Both the position numbers and the translations under genes were made by a program. Shown here piece by piece: positions 5,887-5,932 of a DNA stretch of 5,932 nucleotides. The stretch is taken from the NCBI GenBank assembly GCA_020026225.1, contig JAHHQU010000098.1:1-5932 (forward strand). Reading direction: 5' to 3'. The stretch is from Phocaeicola sp. Lineage in GTDB: Bacteria; Bacteroidota; Bacteroidia; Bacteroidales; Bacteroidaceae. The notes under the pieces are model-generated. The model was not told where the DNA came from, did no database searches, and worked only from the letters and a program-made list of their open reading frames with translations. Every line of letters begins with the position of its first letter. The first letter of the stretch is position 1.

Positions 5887-5904
5887 TCGGTAAATTTTTA
5901 CCGA
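5887..5904. promoter_or_regulatory. 18-bp perfect palindrome at the start point of the outward promoter, likely operator
   Basis: TCGGTAAA and TTTACCGA form 8-bp perfect arms around TT. The palindrome starts about 8 bp after the -7 element at 5871-5878, overlapping or touching the predicted start of transcription. A dimeric regulator bound here would block the promoter. The alternative is a 5' RNA hairpin, but a 2-nt loop makes a stable RNA stem less likely than a DNA-binding site. Confidence 0.5.
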
Positions 5905-5932
5905 TAAATTAAAATAAAACATAGAATCGGCA

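Noticed and set aside
1..5932. Search for tRNA, rRNA, CRISPR arrays, insertion-sequence ends, integrase sites and riboswitches
   Set aside because: No cloverleaf, spaced direct-repeat array, transposase-like frame, terminal repeat pair or known riboswitch core was found by eye.

Overview
The window looks like a piece of a Bacteroidota chromosome, most likely a gut Bacteroidales (Bacteroides/Phocaeicola type). Three observations support this. The DNA is moderately AT-rich. Several upstream regions carry the Bacteroidota promoter form TAnnTTTG rather than an E. coli -10 box, with A-rich leaders instead of strong Shine-Dalgarno sites. The gene content also fits: Ig-like small proteins, a secreted sialidase-fold hydrolase and a PNGase F-type deglycosylase. 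No database search was possible, so all family calls rest on motifs and by-eye alignment.

Layout. Positions 1-809 (+ strand) hold the remains of a gene or gene cluster made of repeated bacterial Ig-like (Big_14-like) domains. The sequence is broken by an in-frame TAA, an in-frame TAG and a frameshift at a run of eight G. Positions 810-1037 have no gene, only two inverted repeats between convergent genes. Positions 1038-2735 (- strand) encode a secreted four-Asp-box sialidase-fold glycoside hydrolase with a C-terminal jelly-roll-like domain. Positions 2736-3057 are a divergent regulatory region. Positions 3058-4764 (+ strand) encode a secreted peptide:N-glycosidase F family enzyme with an extra N-terminal GLPGLI-like domain, as in the PNGase F-II type. 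A strong bidirectional terminator lies at 4830-4865. Positions 4926-5726 (- strand) encode a small stand-alone PP2C-like phosphatase. Positions 5727-5932 hold its promoter and a well-formed outward (+) promoter followed at once by an 18-bp palindrome; that promoter serves a gene outside the window.

How they may work together (inference). The divergent pair, a sialidase-fold exo-hydrolase and a PNGase, would suit a small host N-glycoprotein foraging unit: one enzyme releases N-glycans from Asn and the other trims an end sugar. No SusC/SusD pair, sulfatase or regulator is visible, so this is not a full PUL within the window. The PP2C-like protein and the Ig-like remnant have no evident link to that pair.

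The points most worth a second look are the PNGase, which lacks the residue aligned with E118 of PNGase F; the sialidase-fold enzyme, which has a His where the sialidase nucleophile Tyr is expected; the G8 tract at the frame break; and the palindrome at the right-edge promoter.
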